A DNA stretch of 64,000 nt from Sphaerisporangium siamense (GCF_014205275.1 NZ_JACHND010000001.1:1116001-1180000); one strand, 5' to 3'; counted from the first letter of the stretch, positions 8,870-17,381 are shown. Translations and numbers: made by a program. The notes: a model not told the origin generated them from the letters alone.

Positions 8870-9811
8870 TCAGACCTCCGAAGGGACGATCGGCCGCACG
8901 GGCGGGCGGCCGCTGACGTCGTGGTCGCCGTGGCTTTCGCGCGCCTCGTCGGGGCCGAGGTCGCTGCCGGGGACGTGGAAGACGGAGCGCGGGGCCAGCC
9001 CGTAGGCCTCGACGCTCTGGCAGTACTTGGACACGCGCATCACTTGGAGCTCGCGCGCGGCGGTCAGGTCGGTGAGCCAGTACGGCACGCGCTCGTTGGC
9101 CTTCACCTCGACGATGGTCTTGCCCGGCGGCACGATGAACCGGTTCTCGACGTCGGCGCCCAGGTGGAAGTCCCTGTCCCGGCCCCGTACCCGCCGGTCG
9201 AAGGTGACCCGCAGGCCCAGGTCGGCGTCCGTGCCGACGAAGGCGTGGCGCTGGTACCCGGTCACGGTCGTGGCCCGCAGATCGAGCCGGCAGACCAGGT
9301 CCAGCACCTCCTCAAGGAAGGCCCGCTGCCCCGGGTCGTGGTCCACCATCGCGCGCCCGTCGCACAGGCGTAGCGCGTCGCGGTACGGCAAACGCACCCG
9401 GCGCTTCTGCGTGACACGGTTGACGCGCTGCTTGATCTCCACGAAGACGGGCGTGCCGGCGTCCACCGCGAAGCGGTCGCCGTAGTGCCGGACGCGCAGC
9501 TTCCTGCGGAACTTCAGACCTTCGATCTTCTCCCAGTAGAACCGCAGGTTCCGGGTGTCGTAGTAGACGCTCCAGACGCCGTACCCCCGGTCGCCGCTGT
9601 TGCCGTCGGGAGCGAGCCGCCGCTCGATGTCGCGCATGAGCTCCGCGGCACGGGCGTTGTCGGCGACGTACTTGATCTCGAAGCGGTTGAAGGCGTGCAG
9701 CGTGCCGGGCGTCCGCAGCCGGTGCCCCGCGTCGCCGTTCGCCTCGGCCGATGACGGTCGTTCGACACCGTCCTGACCTGCGCGGATTTCCTTCTTACGG
9801 AATCTGAGCAT
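8870..9811 (-). CDS. VTC-domain polyphosphate polymerase family protein
   Basis: 313 aa. VTC domains are triphosphate-tunnel enzymes that polymerise phosphate from ATP. The N-terminal FNRFEIKYV, then [28 protein letters not shown] and the C-terminal TIVEVKANE supply the alternating Arg/Lys/Glu residues that line the tunnel. About 40 residues precede the domain and 40 follow it; there is no transmembrane segment, so membrane attachment probably comes from DUF4956. The start is well set: GGAGGAGGG sits just upstream of ATG 9811. It begins the VTC-DUF4956-CotH block, about 90 bp after the kinase gene. Confidence 0.88.
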   Translation of the reverse strand: MLRFRKKEIRAGQDGVERPSSAEANGDAGHRLRTPGTLHAFNRFEIKYVADNARAAELMRDIERRLAPDGNSGDRGYGVWSVYYDTRNLRFYWEKIEGLKFRRKLRVRHYGDRFAVDAGTPVFVEIKQRVNRVTQKRRVRLPYRDALRLCDGRAMVDHDPGQRAFLEEVLDLVCRLDLRATTVTGYQRHAFVGTDADLGLRVTFDRRVRGRDRDFHLGADVENRFIVPPGKTIVEVKANERVPYWLTDLTAARELQVMRVSKYCQSVEAYGLAPRSVFHVPGSDLGPDEARESHGDHDVSGRPPVRPIVPSEV

Positions 9812-9901
9812 GTCCCTCCTCCCGCGTCAGGGCATATCCGACAGGAGAAAGCTGGGAACAATGTGTGAACGAAAACGAACAGAAGATGAACGACAAATCG
9901 C

Positions 9902-11374
9902 TCAATCTAGGCGAAACGGACGGGCGAGCGGGAGCAGAACCAGGAAAGCCGTGCCCTGGCCGGGAGCGCTCACCACCTCGATCCGGCCGCCGTGCGCCTG
10001 GACGAGCGCCGCCGCGATGGCCAGCCCCAGACCCGTACCCCCGTGGCCGCGGGAGCGGCTCGGATCGGCCCGGTAGAAGCGGTCGAACACGTGCGGAAGG
10101 TGCCCGGGCTCGATGCCCTGCCCGTCGTCGCGCACCTCGATCAACGCCGCCTCGGCCCCGGGATCGGGCCCCGCGCCGACATGGGCGACGTCCGCTCCCG
10201 GCGGCCCGGCCACGGCACGCCTGCCCACCTCGACCCGCACCGGCGTCCCTGCGACCGTGTGCCGCAGGGCGTTGCCGACCAGGTTGGCGATGACCTGGTG
10301 CAACCGGTGCTCGTCGCCGAGCACGCACACCGGCTCCCCGGACACGACGAGGTGCACGGACCGGTCCCGATCGGTGGCCCGGGCGGCGTGCACCACGTCC
10401 CCCGCGAGCACGCGCAGGTCCACCTCGCTCCGCTCCAGGGTGGGCTCCTGGTCGAGACGGGCGAGCAGCAGCATGTCCTCCACCAGCACGCCCATGCGCT
10501 CGGCCTCGCTCTCGATGCGCCTGAGCATGCGCTCGGCCGCCGGGTCCCGCGGGGCCTGGCCGTGCCGGTAGAGCTGGGCGAAGCCGCGGATGGACGTCAG
10601 CGGCGTGCGCAGTTCGTGCGAGGCGTCGGCGACGAACCGCCGCAGCCGCCGCTCGGAACGCTCGCGCTCGCGCAGCGCGCGGGCCAGGCGTTCCAGCATC
10701 GTGTTCAGCGCCCGGCCGAGCCGCCCGGTCTCCGTCCGCGGATCGTCGTCCTCGACCCGGCGGTCGATGGCGCCGCCGGCGATCACGCAGGCCGTGGCCT
10801 CCATCCGGGTCAGCGGGCGCAGGCCGACCCGTACCAGCATCCGGGCGACACCGCCGAGCAGCACCAGGACCAGCAGACCCGCGGCCACCTCGATGACCAG
10901 CATCTGCCGTACGGTCTCCCGGTTGGACTCCAGCGACATCGACACCGCGGCGCGCCCGCCCTCCGGCAGGGCCACCACCCGCACCCGCCACTCCGGGGCG
11001 TTCTCGCCCCTCCCCGGCAGGGTCACCGGCCCCGGCGGCGGCACGGCGATCACGCGGGCGGGCACGACCGGCCCGTCGTCCACCGCGGCGGGCATCTCGC
11101 GCAGCATCACGCCGGTGGGACCGTAGAGGGAGATCCGGAACTGCGTCGGCAGCTCCGGGTCCCGCCCCTCCTCGGGGGGCGGCGGCGGTGGCGGGCGGTG
11201 CCCCAGGGTCGCCGCGATCTCGGCGAGCTGGACGTCCACGCGTGACAGCAGCGACCGGTCCAGCAGGAGGACGCCCGCCACGGCGAAGACCGCCAGACCC
11301 GCCGCGCACGAGCCGACCAGGGCCATCAGCAGCCGATGCCGGAGCGGCCACGCGCGCCGCGCCGCGAACCTCAC
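9902..11374 (-). CDS. Sensor histidine kinase
   Basis: 490 aa from GTG 11374, which overlaps the response-regulator stop (GTGA). Transmembrane helix 1 is at ~18-38, followed by an extracytoplasmic sensor loop of ~130 residues containing a PPPPPPP run. Transmembrane helix 2 is at ~170-190, then a HAMP linker. The dimerisation/phosphorylation box is [10 protein letters not shown], followed by N-box [11 protein letters not shown]1 DDGQGI and G2 GGTGLGLAI. It acts with the response regulator encoded just upstream. Its position before the VTC-DUF4956-CotH genes suggests it controls them, possibly in response to an envelope or phosphate signal; that is inference. Confidence 0.92.
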   Translation of the reverse strand: MRFAARRAWPLRHRLLMALVGSCAAGLAVFAVAGVLLLDRSLLSRVDVQLAEIAATLGHRPPPPPPPEEGRDPELPTQFRISLYGPTGVMLREMPAAVDDGPVVPARVIAVPPPGPVTLPGRGENAPEWRVRVVALPEGGRAAVSMSLESNRETVRQMLVIEVAAGLLVLVLLGGVARMLVRVGLRPLTRMEATACVIAGGAIDRRVEDDDPRTETGRLGRALNTMLERLARALRERERSERRLRRFVADASHELRTPLTSIRGFAQLYRHGQAPRDPAAERMLRRIESEAERMGVLVEDMLLLARLDQEPTLERSEVDLRVLAGDVVHAARATDRDRSVHLVVSGEPVCVLGDEHRLHQVIANLVGNALRHTVAGTPVRVEVGRRAVAGPPGADVAHVGAGPDPGAEAALIEVRDDGQGIEPGHLPHVFDRFYRADPSRSRGHGGTGLGLAIAAALVQAHGGRIEVVSAPGQGTAFLVLLPLARPFRLD

Positions 11375-12069
11375 GGGCCGCCCTGCAATCGGTAGCCCAC
11401 CCCGCGCAGGGTGTGGATGAGCGGGGGCCCGCTGGCGTCGATCTTGCGGCGCAGGTAGCTGATATAGGACTCCACGATCCTGCTGTCGCCGTCGAAGTCG
11501 TAGTCCCACACCCGGTCGAGGATCTGCGCCCTGCTCACCACCTGTCCGGCATTGATCATCAGATAGCGCAGCAGGCTGAACTCCGTCGGGGACAGATGGA
11601 TCAGCCGGCCCGCGCGCCGCACCGTATGGGCCTCCTCGTCCAGTTCGAGGTCCGCGCAGCGCAGCACGCCGTCGTCCGCCTGGTCCTCGGCCGGCCGGAT
11701 CCTGCGCAGGATCGCCCGGATCCGCAGGATCACCTCGTCCAGGCTGAACGGCTTGGTGACGTAGTCGTCCCCACCCGCGGTCAGCCCGGCTATCCGGTCG
11801 GCCACCGCGTCCTTGGCGGTCAGGAAGAGCATCAACGGGCCGTCGTCCCCCCGCAGCCGCCGGGCGACCGCGAACCCGTCGAGGTCGGGCAGCATCACGT
11901 CGAGCACCACGAGATCGGGCCGCTCGCGCGCCACGGCCTCCAGCGCCAGCGTCCCGTTCGGCGCCGTCCGCACCTCGAAGCCGTTGAGTTCGAGCGCCTC
12001 GGACAGCAGATCGCGGATACTCGGCTCGTCGTCGACGACGAGCACCTTCGCGGGCCCCATCCGGTACAT
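11371..12069 (-). CDS. OmpR/PhoB-family response regulator, partner of the adjacent kinase
   Basis: 232 aa (or 229 from the ATG at 12060). Receiver: VVDDE, phospho-Asp in VLDVMLPD, switch Thr in FLTAKD, YVTKPF. Effector: winged helix with LSPTEFSLLRYL and SRIVESYISYLRRK. It overlaps the kinase start by four bases. Upstream of ATG 12069 there is no Shine-Dalgarno, but TAGAAA lies six bases away, so a leaderless transcript is possible. Highly similar to the orphan regulator at 5725. Confidence 0.93.
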   Translation of the reverse strand: MYRMGPAKVLVVDDEPSIRDLLSEALELNGFEVRTAPNGTLALEAVARERPDLVVLDVMLPDLDGFAVARRLRGDDGPLMLFLTAKDAVADRIAGLTAGGDDYVTKPFSLDEVILRIRAILRRIRPAEDQADDGVLRCADLELDEEAHTVRRAGRLIHLSPTEFSLLRYLMINAGQVVSRAQILDRVWDYDFDGDSRIVESYISYLRRKIDASGPPLIHTLRGVGYRLQGGP

Positions 12070-12510
12070 GGGCCATTTCTACGGGGGTTAGATGAAAATC
12101 CGCTGAGTGTCTTCGCCGAACCCTGAGCCGCTCGTTCTCCTCCTCTGGCATGGCGCCGGGCACGGAGTTATCCACAGTATCCACAGAGTCGTACACAGGT
12201 TCGAATGGCTGTCCACAGGCACCGGCGAGACGGGGCGGGAGCGCTCCGCGGGGATGATGCCGGAGGGGCCGAGCGCGCGAGGATGGCCGAGGCACGTCGT
12301 GCGCCTTCCGTCCCGGAACGACGGCCGCGTCTCACCCCTCGGACGCGCGGGACGGTACCAGAATCGGGCGGCCCGGCCGGGAAAGAGCAGCTAGACGGGG
12401 TGTCGAGGCGATGGTGGCCTGGGTGAAAACCGGGTGAAACTTCACGGCATTTGCCCCAATGTTGGGTGCGGCCGATGAGTTTTGTCGGTGGCGTCGGTCA
12501 GTCTGTGCAT
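12070..12510. other. 441-bp intergenic region with DnaA-box-like cluster and dyads
   Basis: No convincing gene. The left third holds the promoter region of the leftward two-component operon. The middle holds a cluster of TTATCCACA-like sites. The right end has two dyads before the exporter gene: GTGAA-AC-TTCAC (12434-12445, preceded by two GGGTGAAA copies) and CCCAA-TG-TTGGG (12455-12466). Either dyad could be the operator of an unlinked repressor. The possible ORF 12107-12394 lacks a ribosome-binding site and family resemblance. Confidence 0.6.
12168..12217 (+). promoter_or_regulatory. Cluster of DnaA-box-like nonamers
   Basis: TTATCCACA (12168-12176) is a perfect canonical DnaA box. GTATCCACA (12177-12185) and CTGTCCACA (12209-12217) are each one mismatch from accepted boxes (TTATCCACA and TTGTCCACA). 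TCGTACACA (12189-12197) is a weaker fourth. All four are on the same strand within 50 bp, and dnaA/dnaN are not nearby. Confidence 0.55.
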
Positions 12511-14052
12511 ATGACCACGACCACTTGTGAGACCGAAGGCTGCGACGCCAGCCATGACCACGTTATGTCCGACGACCTTGATCGAGGTACCGTGCCCAGC
12601 TCCAAGCTCGACGCGCCTAGATCCGCGCCCGCCGCCTCCGGCCGCACGCCACCGGTGATCCGGCTGCTGGTGCTCGCCACATTCGTGGTCATCCTCAATG
12701 AGACCATCATGATCAACGCGATCCCGCCGTTGATGACCGCGCTGCACATCACCGAGCAGACCGCGCAGTGGCTTTCGACCGCGTTCATGCTGACCATGGC
12801 CGCGGTCATCCCGATCACCGGGTGGTTCCTGCAGCGGGTGTCCACCCGCACCGCGTACACCACCGCGATGGGGTTGTTCCTGCTCGGCACGGCGCTGGCC
12901 GCCATCGCGCCGACGTTCGCGGTGCTGCTCGGCGCCCGCATCATCCAGGCGTCGGGGACGGCCGTGATGATGCCGCTGCTGATGACCACGCTGATGCAGG
13001 TCGTGCCCGAGTCGGACCGGGGCCGGGTGATGGGCAACGTCACGCTGGCGATCTCGGTGGCGCCCGCGATGGGCCCGGCGATCTCCGGGGTGATCCTCCA
13101 GTTCGGGTCCTGGCGCCTGCTGTTCGCCGTGGTGCTCCCCATCGCCGCCGTGATCACCTGGAGCGGCCTGCGGCAGCTCAAGAACATCGGCGAGCCGCGC
13201 ACCAGCACGATCGACTGGTTCAGCGTGGTGACCGCCGCGGCCGGGTTCGGCGGCCTCATCTACGGGCTCAGCCGTTTCGAGAGCGGCGACGTCCGCGTCG
13301 CCGGCGGCATCGCGGCGGCCGGCCTCGTCCTCGTCGCGATCTTCGTCCTGCGCCAGGTGTCGTTGCAGAAGCGCGACGCGCCGCTGATGGACCTGCGCGC
13401 CTTCCGCCACCGCACCTACACGATCGCGCTGATCATGATGGCGGTGGCGTTCATGGCGATGCTCGGCTCGATGATCCTGCTGCCGCTGTACCTGCAGAAC
13501 GTCCGCGGGCTCACCGCCCTGCAGACCGGCCTGCTCGTGATGCCGGGCGGGCTCGCCATGGGGCTGCTCGGCCCGACCGTCGGCCGCCTCTTCGACCGGT
13601 TCGGCGGCCGGGTCCTGGTCGTCCCCGGCGCGATCGGCATCATGCTCGCGCTCGTCGGCTTCACCCAGGTCACGCTGACCATGCCGTACTGGCAGCTCCT
13701 CGGTCTGCACGCGCTGCTGATGGTGAGCCTCGCCGCGACGTTCACCCCGGTGTTCACCCTCGGCCTCGGAGCGGTCCCCCCGCGGCTCTACTCCCACGGC
13801 AGCTCGATCCTGAGCACGTTGCAGCAGGTCGCCGCGGCCTTCGGCACCGCGCTCGCCATCACCGTGATGAGCGCGCGGGCCGACGCCCTGAAGGCCGCGG
13901 GGGTCGGCGACGCGCTCGCCAACCTGCACGGCATGCGGCTGGCCTTCATCATCGGCGCGGTACTGTCCGCCGCCGTGGTCATCACCGCCCTCCTTCTCCC
14001 GGCCCGTGCGCAGAAGTCCGAGGAGCTCGCGGAGAGCGGCTCGATCCATTAG
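12511..14052 (+). CDS. DHA2-family (EmrB/QacA-like) MFS exporter
   Basis: Proton-coupled multidrug-type exporter, 513 aa, with 14 predicted membrane helices as in the DHA2 family. Motif A is degenerate, but the family residues LNETIMINAIPPL, LFLLGTALAA, GRVMGN and the motif-C-like VAPAMGPAISG are clear. ATG 12511 is chosen; it precedes a short Cys/His-rich tail (CETEGCDASHDH) that could bind metal, and an ATG at 12565 would remove it. No Shine-Dalgarno is obvious at either start. Two inverted repeats lie upstream. The substrate is unknown, and there is no adjacent regulator. Confidence 0.88.
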   Translation: MTTTTCETEGCDASHDHVMSDDLDRGTVPSSKLDAPRSAPAASGRTPPVIRLLVLATFVVILNETIMINAIPPLMTALHITEQTAQWLSTAFMLTMAAVIPITGWFLQRVSTRTAYTTAMGLFLLGTALAAIAPTFAVLLGARIIQASGTAVMMPLLMTTLMQVVPESDRGRVMGNVTLAISVAPAMGPAISGVILQFGSWRLLFAVVLPIAAVITWSGLRQLKNIGEPRTSTIDWFSVVTAAAGFGGLIYGLSRFESGDVRVAGGIAAAGLVLVAIFVLRQVSLQKRDAPLMDLRAFRHRTYTIALIMMAVAFMAMLGSMILLPLYLQNVRGLTALQTGLLVMPGGLAMGLLGPTVGRLFDRFGGRVLVVPGAIGIMLALVGFTQVTLTMPYWQLLGLHALLMVSLAATFTPVFTLGLGAVPPRLYSHGSSILSTLQQVAAAFGTALAITVMSARADALKAAGVGDALANLHGMRLAFIIGAVLSAAVVITALLLPARAQKSEELAESGSIH

Positions 14053-14079
14053 GTGTGACGGCCCATTAGGTGTGACGGC
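14046..14079 (+). repeat. Perfect 17-bp tandem duplication at the exporter stop codon
   Basis: CCATTAGGTGTGACGGC occurs twice head to tail (14046-14062 and 14063-14079). The first copy contains the exporter's TAG stop (14050-14052). The gap to the convergent sigma-factor gene is only 39 bp. Confidence 0.95.
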
Positions 14080-14091
14080 GGGGCGCCTTGC

Positions 14092-15129
14092 CTACGGCTG
14101 GAGTCCCACCGTCCAGGGGCGGAGCTTCTCCGGGTTGCGTACCGCCCAGATGTGTTTGACGCGGTCGCCCACGACGTCGAACGCCATCACCCCCGAGATG
14201 ACGCCGTCGTGCTGGAGCACCAGGCCCGGCCGGCCGTTCACCGTACGCTCCAGCAACGTCAGGCCGGGCGCCCTGCCGGCGAGGTCGACGGCGTAGCGCG
14301 CGACCCGCGCGCCGCCCTCGATCGGGTGGAGCAGGGCGCTGACCCGGCCCCCGCCGTCGGCGGTCACCGTGGCGTCCGGGTCGAGCAGGCCGATGAGGGC
14401 GTCGATGTCCTTGGCCTCCCAGGCCTGCTTGAAGTCCCTGACGACGCCGGCGTGCCGGGCCGCCGGAGCCGCGGGCTCCCGCGCGGCGCGGACGCGGCGG
14501 CGGGCCGAGGAGGCGAGCTGGCGGCATGCCGCCGGCGTACGGCCGACGATCTCCGCCACCTCGGCGAACGAGTGGCAGAAGACGTCGTGCAGGATGAACG
14601 CGACCCGCTCGGCCGGGGTCATCGATTCGAGCACGACGAGAAAGGCCATGTTGACCGACTCGTCGAGCGTGATCCGATCGGCGGGGTCGGGCGGGTCGGC
14701 CGTGGCGCCGCCTGACGGCCTGTTGATCCATTCGGTGCGATCGGGCAGCGGCTCGGGAATCCATTCACCCACGTAGCGCTCCCGCCGGGCCCGCGCCGAG
14801 GCGAGCAGGTCCAGGCAGATGCGGCCGGCGACCTTCGTCAGCCAGGCGCCGGGCGACCGCACGGCCTCCTGCCGCGCCCGGGACATGGCGTACCAGCGGG
14901 CGTAGGTCTCCTGGACGACGTCCTCGGCGTCCGCCAGCGACCCGAGGAGCCGGTAGGCGAGGTTGATCAGGTGACGCCGCTCGCTCATGATCGCGCTCAG
15001 GCCCGGATCGGACCGGGCGCCCGCCGGTTCTGACCGGCCGCCCGCCGGTTCTGACCGGCCGCGTCCCGGCTCGGAACGGCCGAGTCCGGCCTCGGACCGG
15101 CCGCGTCCCGGTTCTGATGGGGTGGTCAT
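14092..15129 (-). CDS. ECF41-group (SigJ-like) sigma factor with SnoaL-type C-terminal domain
   Basis: Alternative sigma factor. Sigma-2 (HLINLAYRLLGSLADAEDVVQETYARW) and sigma-4 (ERVAFILHDVFCHSFAEVAEIVGRT) regions are followed by a SnoaL-like domain; both strings are given here only as shorter anchors, RLLGSLADAEDVVQE and FAEVAEIVGRT. Group hallmarks are WIPEPL in the linker, DGGGR in the SnoaL part and NPEKL at the end; ECF41 proteins have WLPEPL, DGGGK and NPDKL and use the fused domain instead of an anti-sigma factor. Start is uncertain: ATG 15129 gives 345 aa with an N-terminal 7-residue tandem repeat (about 14995-15120), ATG 14988 gives 298 aa starting at MSERRHL as in the family. Divergent from a CMD-family gene, the classic ECF41 partner. 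Confidence 0.9.
   Translation of the reverse strand: MTTPSEPGRGRSEAGLGRSEPGRGRSEPAGGRSEPAGARSDPGLSAIMSERRHLINLAYRLLGSLADAEDVVQETYARWYAMSRARQEAVRSPGAWLTKVAGRICLDLLASARARRERYVGEWIPEPLPDRTEWINRPSGGATADPPDPADRITLDESVNMAFLVVLESMTPAERVAFILHDVFCHSFAEVAEIVGRTPAACRQLASSARRRVRAAREPAAPAARHAGVVRDFKQAWEAKDIDALIGLLDPDATVTADGGGRVSALLHPIEGGARVARYAVDLAGRAPGLTLLERTVNGRPGLVLQHDGVISGVMAFDVVGDRVKHIWAVRNPEKLRPWTVGLQP
14995..15120 (-). repeat. 21-bp tandem repeat in the sigma-factor N-terminal extension
   Basis: About six units of 21 bp, each encoding a heptad such as SEPGRGR or SEPAGGR. Two neighbouring units are identical at the DNA level. The repeat lies between the two candidate start codons of the ECF41 gene, so it is either a disordered N-terminal tail or part of the 5' untranslated region. 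Confidence 0.85.
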
Positions 15130-15188
15130 GCTGTCGCCGGCTCCCTTGGTCGCGTCCGCTCTCCTCAGTCCCGACGAGACGACCTTCC

Positions 15189-15266
15189 GGAATGTGAGGC
15201 CGGCCGGGCGTGTCGTCGTCGACGGCCTTACCTGGGCCAGGTACGAGGCCCCTCTCCTCACATTCC
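15189..15266. promoter_or_regulatory. Pair of inverted ECF-like promoter motifs, GGAATGTGAGG
   Basis: GGAATGTGAGG on the + strand (15189-15199) and the identical 11-mer on the - strand (15266-15256) face each other. The + copy has TGTGAGG followed after 14 bases by CGTC, close to the ECF41 pattern (TGTCACA at -35, CGTC at -10), and points toward the CMD gene. The - copy points toward the sigma gene. This would place two autoregulated promoters face to face with short overlapping transcripts. The -10 of the minus copy is weaker (CGTA, spacing 10). Confidence 0.5.
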
Positions 15267-15464
15267 CGGCGGCTGCCTCGTCGGACTACTGAGGCACCAT
15301 CCAGCATGCGCGAGGGCGCGACGCTCCCGGCCGGCAGGCGGGTCGCCCGTCGCGGATCCGCGCCGGAACGCCGGTCCCCGTGGCCGGCCGCCACGTGCCG
15401 GAGTACCGGCCCGTCCATGCCGGACGCCTCGGACCACGCTCAGATTCCGAAGGGAAACCTCTCA

Positions 15465-15974
15465 ATGTCCACGTCCACGACGACGACCCAGCAGGACGAG
15501 CTCCGATCGCGGCTGCCCGACCCGTTCCAGTTCTTCCCCGAGATGGCGCCGATCGCCGGCGCCATGACCAAGGCCGTCCACAACGGTTCGATTCCGCGGA
15601 CCACCGTCCACCTGGTCCAGTTCCGGGCCGGGCAGATCGTCGGCAGCACGTACCACACGGTCCGGCAGTCCGAAGACCTGCGCGACTGCGGGGAGACGGA
15701 GGAGCGCATCAGCGCCGTGGCGTCCTGGCAGGACGCCCCCTACTTCACCGACGCCGAACGGGTCGCGCTCGAACTCGTGGAGGCCGTCCTCACCCCCGAC
15801 CCGTCCCGCCCCCGCGTCCCGGACGACCTGTACGCCAGGGCCACCGCCCACTACGACGACAAGGCGCTCTGGACCCTCACCCTGGCCATCAGCCAGATCT
15901 TCTTCTTCATCCCCGTCGCTTTGATCGCCAGGCCCATCCCCGGCCGGCCCCCCGGCAAGAACTACAAGAAATAA
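15465..15974 (+). CDS. Carboxymuconolactone decarboxylase (CMD/AhpD-like) family protein
   Basis: 169 aa. All-alpha CMD family: STYHTVRQSEDLRDCGETEERISAV region (anchors YHTVRQ and CGETEERI), then WQDAPYFTDAERVALELVEAV. The redox CxxC of true AhpD peroxidases is missing; YH occupies the place where CxxC-H normally occurs, so a peroxidase role is doubtful. ATG 15465 has AGGGAA upstream. CMD proteins are among the standard neighbours of ECF41 sigma factors and are presumed to be their regulon; that the sigma factor drives this gene fits the promoter motif at 15189. Confidence 0.85.
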   Translation: MSTSTTTTQQDELRSRLPDPFQFFPEMAPIAGAMTKAVHNGSIPRTTVHLVQFRAGQIVGSTYHTVRQSEDLRDCGETEERISAVASWQDAPYFTDAERVALELVEAVLTPDPSRPRVPDDLYARATAHYDDKALWTLTLAISQIFFFIPVALIARPIPGRPPGKNYKK

Positions 15975-15984
15975 CGTCCACAAG

Positions 15985-16021
15985 CTCAGGGTGAGGCCGC
16001 ACGGCCGCGCCTCACCCTGAG
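15985..16021 (+). terminator. Strong hairpin terminator after the CMD gene
   Basis: A perfect 13-bp stem, CTCAGGGTGAGGC (15985-15997) with GCCTCACCCTGAG (16009-16021), around an 11-nt loop, ten bases after the stop codon. There is no U-tract. It isolates the CMD gene from the GntR-controlled operon. Confidence 0.85.
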
Positions 16022-16150
16022 CGCGGTCGTCCCAGGGTCGGAACGCTCACCGGGCCCGCAGGTCGAACACGCGCTCGACCTGCGCCTTTGGCCGGTGCGG
16101 TGGTCAGGGCCCGAGTAGGAAACATCCCGGTAACGGAGCTCACCAACCTC

Positions 16151-16215
16151 TTGACCTGCTCGTGCACGGTTCTTAGTGTTCCCTCTACATTCTATAGAAT
16201 CCAGAATCCAGAATA
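16151..16215 (+). promoter_or_regulatory. Operon promoter with palindromic operator
   Basis: TTGACC (16151-16156), 17-bp spacer, then TAGTGT (16174-16179) form a sigma-70 type promoter. Just downstream is the perfect 12-bp palindrome ATTCTATAGAAT (16189-16200), followed by two more AGAAT copies at 7-bp spacing. Position around +5 to +30 suits repression. The likely ligand protein is the FadR-type GntR regulator encoded inside the operon (21778). GGAGG (16217-16221) then leads to the first ATG. Confidence 0.7.
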
Positions 16216-16227
16216 TGGAGGAACCGG

Positions 16228-17358
16228 ATGAGCACAGCGGCGCGGGCAGCGGTCGTCGTGGATGCCGCGGGCGCGGTGGAGATCCGGTCCTATGACGTGC
16301 CGGAGCCCGGGCCCGGGGAGTTCGTGCTGAAGCTCGAACTGTGCGGCGTCTGTGGCACCGACGCGCACATCTACCAGGGACGCCTGGCCTCCGTCGCCTT
16401 CCCCGCGCTGCTCGGGCACGAGATCGTCGGCACGCTGGCCGCGCTCGGCGAGGGGGTCACCGCCGACCACGCGGGGAACCCCGTGACCGTCGGCGACCGC
16501 GTCGGCGTCTTCCCCGCGCTGAGCTGCGGACGCTGCTACCAGTGCCAGGTGCGCCGCAGGCCCGCCAACTGCCCGCAGCGGCGCCCCTCCTACGGCTTCG
16601 CCTCGCCGGTGACCGACCCGCCGCACCTCACCGGCGGCTTCGCCGAGTACCTGTACGCCGCCAAGGCGGGCACCGTGTTCTACCGCACCGGCCTGCCCGC
16701 CGAGGTCGCCGTCCTGCAGGAGCCGATGTCAGTGGCGCTTCACGGCATCGAGCGCGGCGCGGTGGGCATCGGCTCGACGGTGATCGTGCAGGGCGTCGGC
16801 GCGATCGGCCTCATGGCCGTGGTCGCGGCCCGCGCGGCGGGCGCGGACCGGATCGTCGCCGTCGGCGCCCCCGACGCGCGGCTTGAGCTGGCGGAGGCCC
16901 TCGGCGCCGACGCCACCGTGAGCATCCAGGAACTGACCGACGTGGCCGGACGGCGCCGCGCCGTCTTCGACGCCCTCGGCGCGCCCGGGGCCGACTGCGT
17001 GGTCGGCGCCAGCGGCTCCCCGCACGCCTTCATGGAGGCCATCGACCTGGTCGCCGACGGCGGCGTGCTCGCCGAGCTCGGCAACTTCACCGATCGGGGG
17101 ACGGTGCCCTTCAACCCCTTCAGCGACCTGCTGAAGCGTGACATCACCATCGCCGGCGTGTACGGCGCGGGTCCCGACATGCTGCGCCGCTACCACCACG
17201 CGCTGCGGATCCTGGAGCGCGGCGGCTGGCCGTACGACCGTGTGGTCAGCCACCGGGTGCCCCTGGAGCGGGTGCGCGAGGGCCTCACCGCCCTCGGATC
17301 CGGCTCCCCCCTCGACGGCCGGGACATCGTCAAGCTCGCGATCGATCCCGCCGCCTGA
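16228..17358 (+). CDS. Zinc-dependent medium-chain dehydrogenase
   Basis: 376 aa MDR-family alcohol/polyol dehydrogenase, NAD(P)-dependent. Catalytic zinc site: Cys in CGVCGTD and the GHE motif (about 63-65). Structural zinc lobe: CGRCYQCQ and a following Cys in RPANC. The Rossmann fold shows GVGAIGLMAV. First gene of an eleven-gene operon, with a good ribosome-binding site and operator upstream. Relatives oxidise secondary hydroxyls of sugars, sugar acids or threonine; in this context a polyol or sugar-acid substrate is likely but not proven. A small hairpin (17382-17398) separates it from the transporter genes. Confidence 0.88.
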   Translation: MSTAARAAVVVDAAGAVEIRSYDVPEPGPGEFVLKLELCGVCGTDAHIYQGRLASVAFPALLGHEIVGTLAALGEGVTADHAGNPVTVGDRVGVFPALSCGRCYQCQVRRRPANCPQRRPSYGFASPVTDPPHLTGGFAEYLYAAKAGTVFYRTGLPAEVAVLQEPMSVALHGIERGAVGIGSTVIVQGVGAIGLMAVVAARAAGADRIVAVGAPDARLELAEALGADATVSIQELTDVAGRRRAVFDALGAPGADCVVGASGSPHAFMEAIDLVADGGVLAELGNFTDRGTVPFNPFSDLLKRDITIAGVYGAGPDMLRRYHHALRILERGGWPYDRVVSHRVPLERVREGLTALGSGSPLDGRDIVKLAIDPAA

Positions 17359-17381
17359 CCCGCACTTCCCGAAGAAGAGAA

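Noticed and set aside
12168..12217. Chromosomal origin oriC
   Set aside because: Actinobacterial oriC lies between dnaA and dnaN with many more boxes; neither gene is here and only three to four sites are present.
12107..12394. Possible 95-codon gene in the exporter upstream region
   Set aside because: No ribosome-binding site, no family resemblance, and it runs across the DnaA-box-like cluster and regulatory dyads.
15465..15974. AhpD alkylhydroperoxidase
   Set aside because: The redox CxxC is absent, so only the wider CMD family is claimed.
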